Source: TWA4 sp964613155 (GTDB taxonomy: Bacteria; Bacillota; Clostridia; Lachnospirales; Lachnospiraceae). From it: a stretch of 7,497 nt of DNA. This document shows positions 6,047 to 7,497 of the stretch, piece by piece (the first letter of the stretch is position 1; every line of letters starts with the position of its first letter). Under the pieces are notes generated by a model, which was given only the letters and a program-made list of their open reading frames with translations, was not told the DNA's origin and did no database searches. Location of the stretch: NCBI GenBank assembly GCA_964613155.1, contig CAZTHP010000110.1, positions 1 to 7,497 on the forward strand, given 5' to 3'. Position numbers and translations under genes: made by a program.

Positions 6047-6086
6047 AAAAAAGCAAGGTCAATGCAGTTTTTCAACCACATTGACC
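6047..6086 (-). terminator. Rho-independent terminator of leuS
   Basis: On the minus strand a 13-pair stem (6086-6074 with 6069-6057, with two G-T wobbles) is closed by a GAAA tetraloop. It is followed by TTGC and then six T residues at 6052-6047. It lies about 60 bases past the leuS stop codon and separates leuS from the yerC-like gene. Confidence 0.92.
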
Positions 6087-6145
6087 CCTTTAAGCAGTTT
6101 TTGCAAACTTTTAACGATGACAATCGTTTTTGGTTTACTCGATAA

Positions 6146-7497
6146 TTATTTCTGTACGATATTCACAATTCTTCCCGGTACATAAATTTCTTTTACGATC
6201 GTACCAGTCAGACGGGAAGCAACAGCTTCTTTTCCTGCTGCGATTGCATCTTCTTTCGAAACATCTTTCGGCAGCTGAATTGTTGCACGTACTTTACCAT
6301 TGATCTGAACAGCGATTTCTACTGTCTGTTCGATTGTTTTGGCTTCTTCATATTCCGGCCAGCTGGTCTGGTATAAACGGCCTTCAAATCCCATAATAGA
6401 CCAAAGTTCCTCTGTAATATGAGGTGCAACCGGATTTAACAGTACCAGAAGTACTTTATAATCGTCTTTGGAAATGCTGCCTGCCTTTGTATAATCATTT
6501 AACAGTGCCATCATCGCGGCAATTGCCGTATTATATTTCAGTGCTTCGAAATCCTGGCTTACTTTTTTGATGGTCTGGTGAATCTTGGTTTCCAGATTTT
6601 TGCTGTAACCAACCGTATCATTTACGATGTCCTGCAGCTTCCATACACGATCCAGGAAACGACGGCATCCTTTTACACCATCATTTGACCAAGATGCAGC
6701 CATATCAAATGCACCGATAAACATCTCATAGGTACGAAGAGTATCCGCACCAAATTCTTTCACGATTTCATCCGGATTAATGACATTTCCTCTGGATTTA
6801 CTCATCTTCTCGCCATTTTCACCCAGGATCATACCATGAGACGTACGCTTCTGATAAGGTTCTACACAGGGAACCACACCTTCGTCATACAGGAATTTAT
6901 GCCAGAATCTGGAATAAAGCAGATGCAGAGTGGTATGTTCCATACCGCCGTTGTACCAGTCTACAGGCATCCAATAATCCATTGCTTCTTTGCTTGCCAA
7001 TGCCTCGGTATTATGAGGGTCGATATAACGCAGGAAATACCAGGAAGATCCTGCCCACTGAGGCATCGTATCGGTTTCTCGTTTTGCCGCACCACCGCAG
7101 CAAGGACAAGTGGTATTCACCCAATCTGTCATAGCAGATAACGGGGATTCTCCATCATCCGTTGTCATGTAATTGTCTACATCCGGTAATACTAACGGAA
7201 GTTCTGATTCCGGAACAGGAACATAACCACATTTTTCACAATGAATGATCGGAATCGGTTCTCCCCAATATCTCTGACGAGAAAATACCCAGTCTCTTAA
7301 TTTAAAGTTTCTCTTTGCTGTACCAATTCCCTGTTCTTCCAGCCATGCAATGATCTTCTTCTTTGCTTCTGCAACTTCCAGACCATTCAGGAAACCAGAG
7401 TTCACCAGAGTACCGGTTGCCACATCGGTAAATGCAGCTTCTTCGACATTGCCGCCGCCTACAACTTCAATGATCGGCAGAACAAATTTCTTTGCAA
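6146..7497 (-). CDS. leuS: leucyl-tRNA synthetase, C-terminal portion (5' end outside window)
   Basis: This class Ia synthetase charges tRNA-Leu with leucine in the cytoplasm. The minus frame stays open to the right edge, giving 449 complete codons, a little over half of a usual protein of about 800 residues. The visible part starts in the CP1 editing domain (KKFVLPIIEVVGGGNVEEAA, then FTDVATGTLVNSGFLNG). The catalytic core resumes with FSRQRYWGEPIP and a zinc module: Cys86 and Cys89 (CEKC), then Cys130 to Cys133 (CPCC), numbering from the first visible codon. KMSKS is at 6794-6808, preceded by GMILGENGE and followed by RGN. The helical anticodon-binding domain and the C-terminal tail (VQINGKVRATIQLP) complete the protein. 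The internal GTG at 7421-7423 is a valine codon, not a start. Leader control such as a T-box would lie outside the window. Confidence 0.98.
   Translation of the reverse strand, partial: AKKFVLPIIEVVGGGNVEEAAFTDVATGTLVNSGFLNGLEVAEAKKKIIAWLEEQGIGTAKRNFKLRDWVFSRQRYWGEPIPIIHCEKCGYVPVPESELPLVLPDVDNYMTTDDGESPLSAMTDWVNTTCPCCGGAAKRETDTMPQWAGSSWYFLRYIDPHNTEALASKEAMDYWMPVDWYNGGMEHTTLHLLYSRFWHKFLYDEGVVPCVEPYQKRTSHGMILGENGEKMSKSRGNVINPDEIVKEFGADTLRTYEMFIGAFDMAASWSNDGVKGCRRFLDRVWKLQDIVNDTVGYSKNLETKIHQTIKKVSQDFEALKYNTAIAAMMALLNDYTKAGSISKDDYKVLLVLLNPVAPHITEELWSIMGFEGRLYQTSWPEYEEAKTIEQTVEIAVQINGKVRATIQLPKDVSKEDAIAAGKEAVASRLTGTIVKEIYVPGRIVNIVQK

Noticed and set aside
6064..6102. Direct repeat GCAGTTTTT at 6064-6072 and 6094-6102
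   Set aside because: Nine bases of AT-rich sequence, one copy being part of the leuS terminator stem; too short to mean much.
6116..6131. Small hairpin AACGAT-GACA-ATCGTT followed by T residues on the plus strand
   Set aside because: Six pairs only and no plus-strand gene ends there; the strong leuS terminator at 6047-6086 explains the region.
6836..7141. Plus-strand open frame of about 100 codons opposite leuS
   Set aside because: It is a shadow of the leuS catalytic domain, which shows clear zinc-module and KMSKS motifs on the minus strand.
7421..7423. GTG as a start for a 425-residue leuS-like protein
   Set aside because: The frame stays open to the window edge and the upstream codons encode conserved CP1 editing-domain sequence, so the GTG is an internal valine.

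Overview
The window looks like a stretch of core chromosome from a low-GC, Gram-positive Clostridia-type bacterium, most likely of the Lachnospiraceae kind. The reasons are the strong AGGAGG-type ribosome binding sites, the moderately AT-rich codon use, a PcrA-type helicase, a YerC/YecD-type TrpR-related regulator and a DUF1836 protein. The family assignment is an inference from gene content and was not confirmed by a search. I see no mobile element, CRISPR array, tRNA or rRNA, and no convincing new multi-gene system.

Layout from left to right. Positions 1-1235 (minus) hold most of an RlmD/RumA-type 23S rRNA uracil-C5 methyltransferase, cut by the left edge before its catalytic cysteine. Positions 1236-1503 are non-coding, with a degenerate family of direct repeats and an intrinsic terminator. 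Positions 1504-1782 (minus) encode a small single-span membrane protein with a very acidic tail and no name I recognise. Positions 1783-1998 hold its promoter and a leader with possible hairpins. Positions 1999-4389 (minus) are pcrA, with an expanded 11-residue repeat tract in the linker before its C-terminal Tudor-like domain. Positions 4390-4587 are a divergent promoter region. Positions 4588-5319 (plus) encode a DUF1836 putative DNA-binding protein that starts at TTG. Positions 5320-5582 hold three 39-bp tandem repeats and a long terminator hairpin. Positions 5583-5885 (minus) are a yerC-like regulator, and 5886-6145 hold its promoter and the leuS terminator. Positions 6146-7497 (minus) are the C-terminal half of leuS, cut by the right edge.

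Functionally this is housekeeping: leucyl-tRNA charging (LeuS), rRNA modification (RlmD), and DNA repair, replication and transcription conflict resolution (PcrA). Two small putative regulators, YerC-like and DUF1836, lie between them. Most genes appear to be separate transcription units: leuS, yerC and the small membrane gene each have a terminator, and yerC, pcrA, the DUF1836 gene and the small membrane gene each have a plausible sigma-A promoter. The most noteworthy non-gene signals are the two intergenic repeat clusters, which seem to share a motif, and the coding minisatellite in pcrA.
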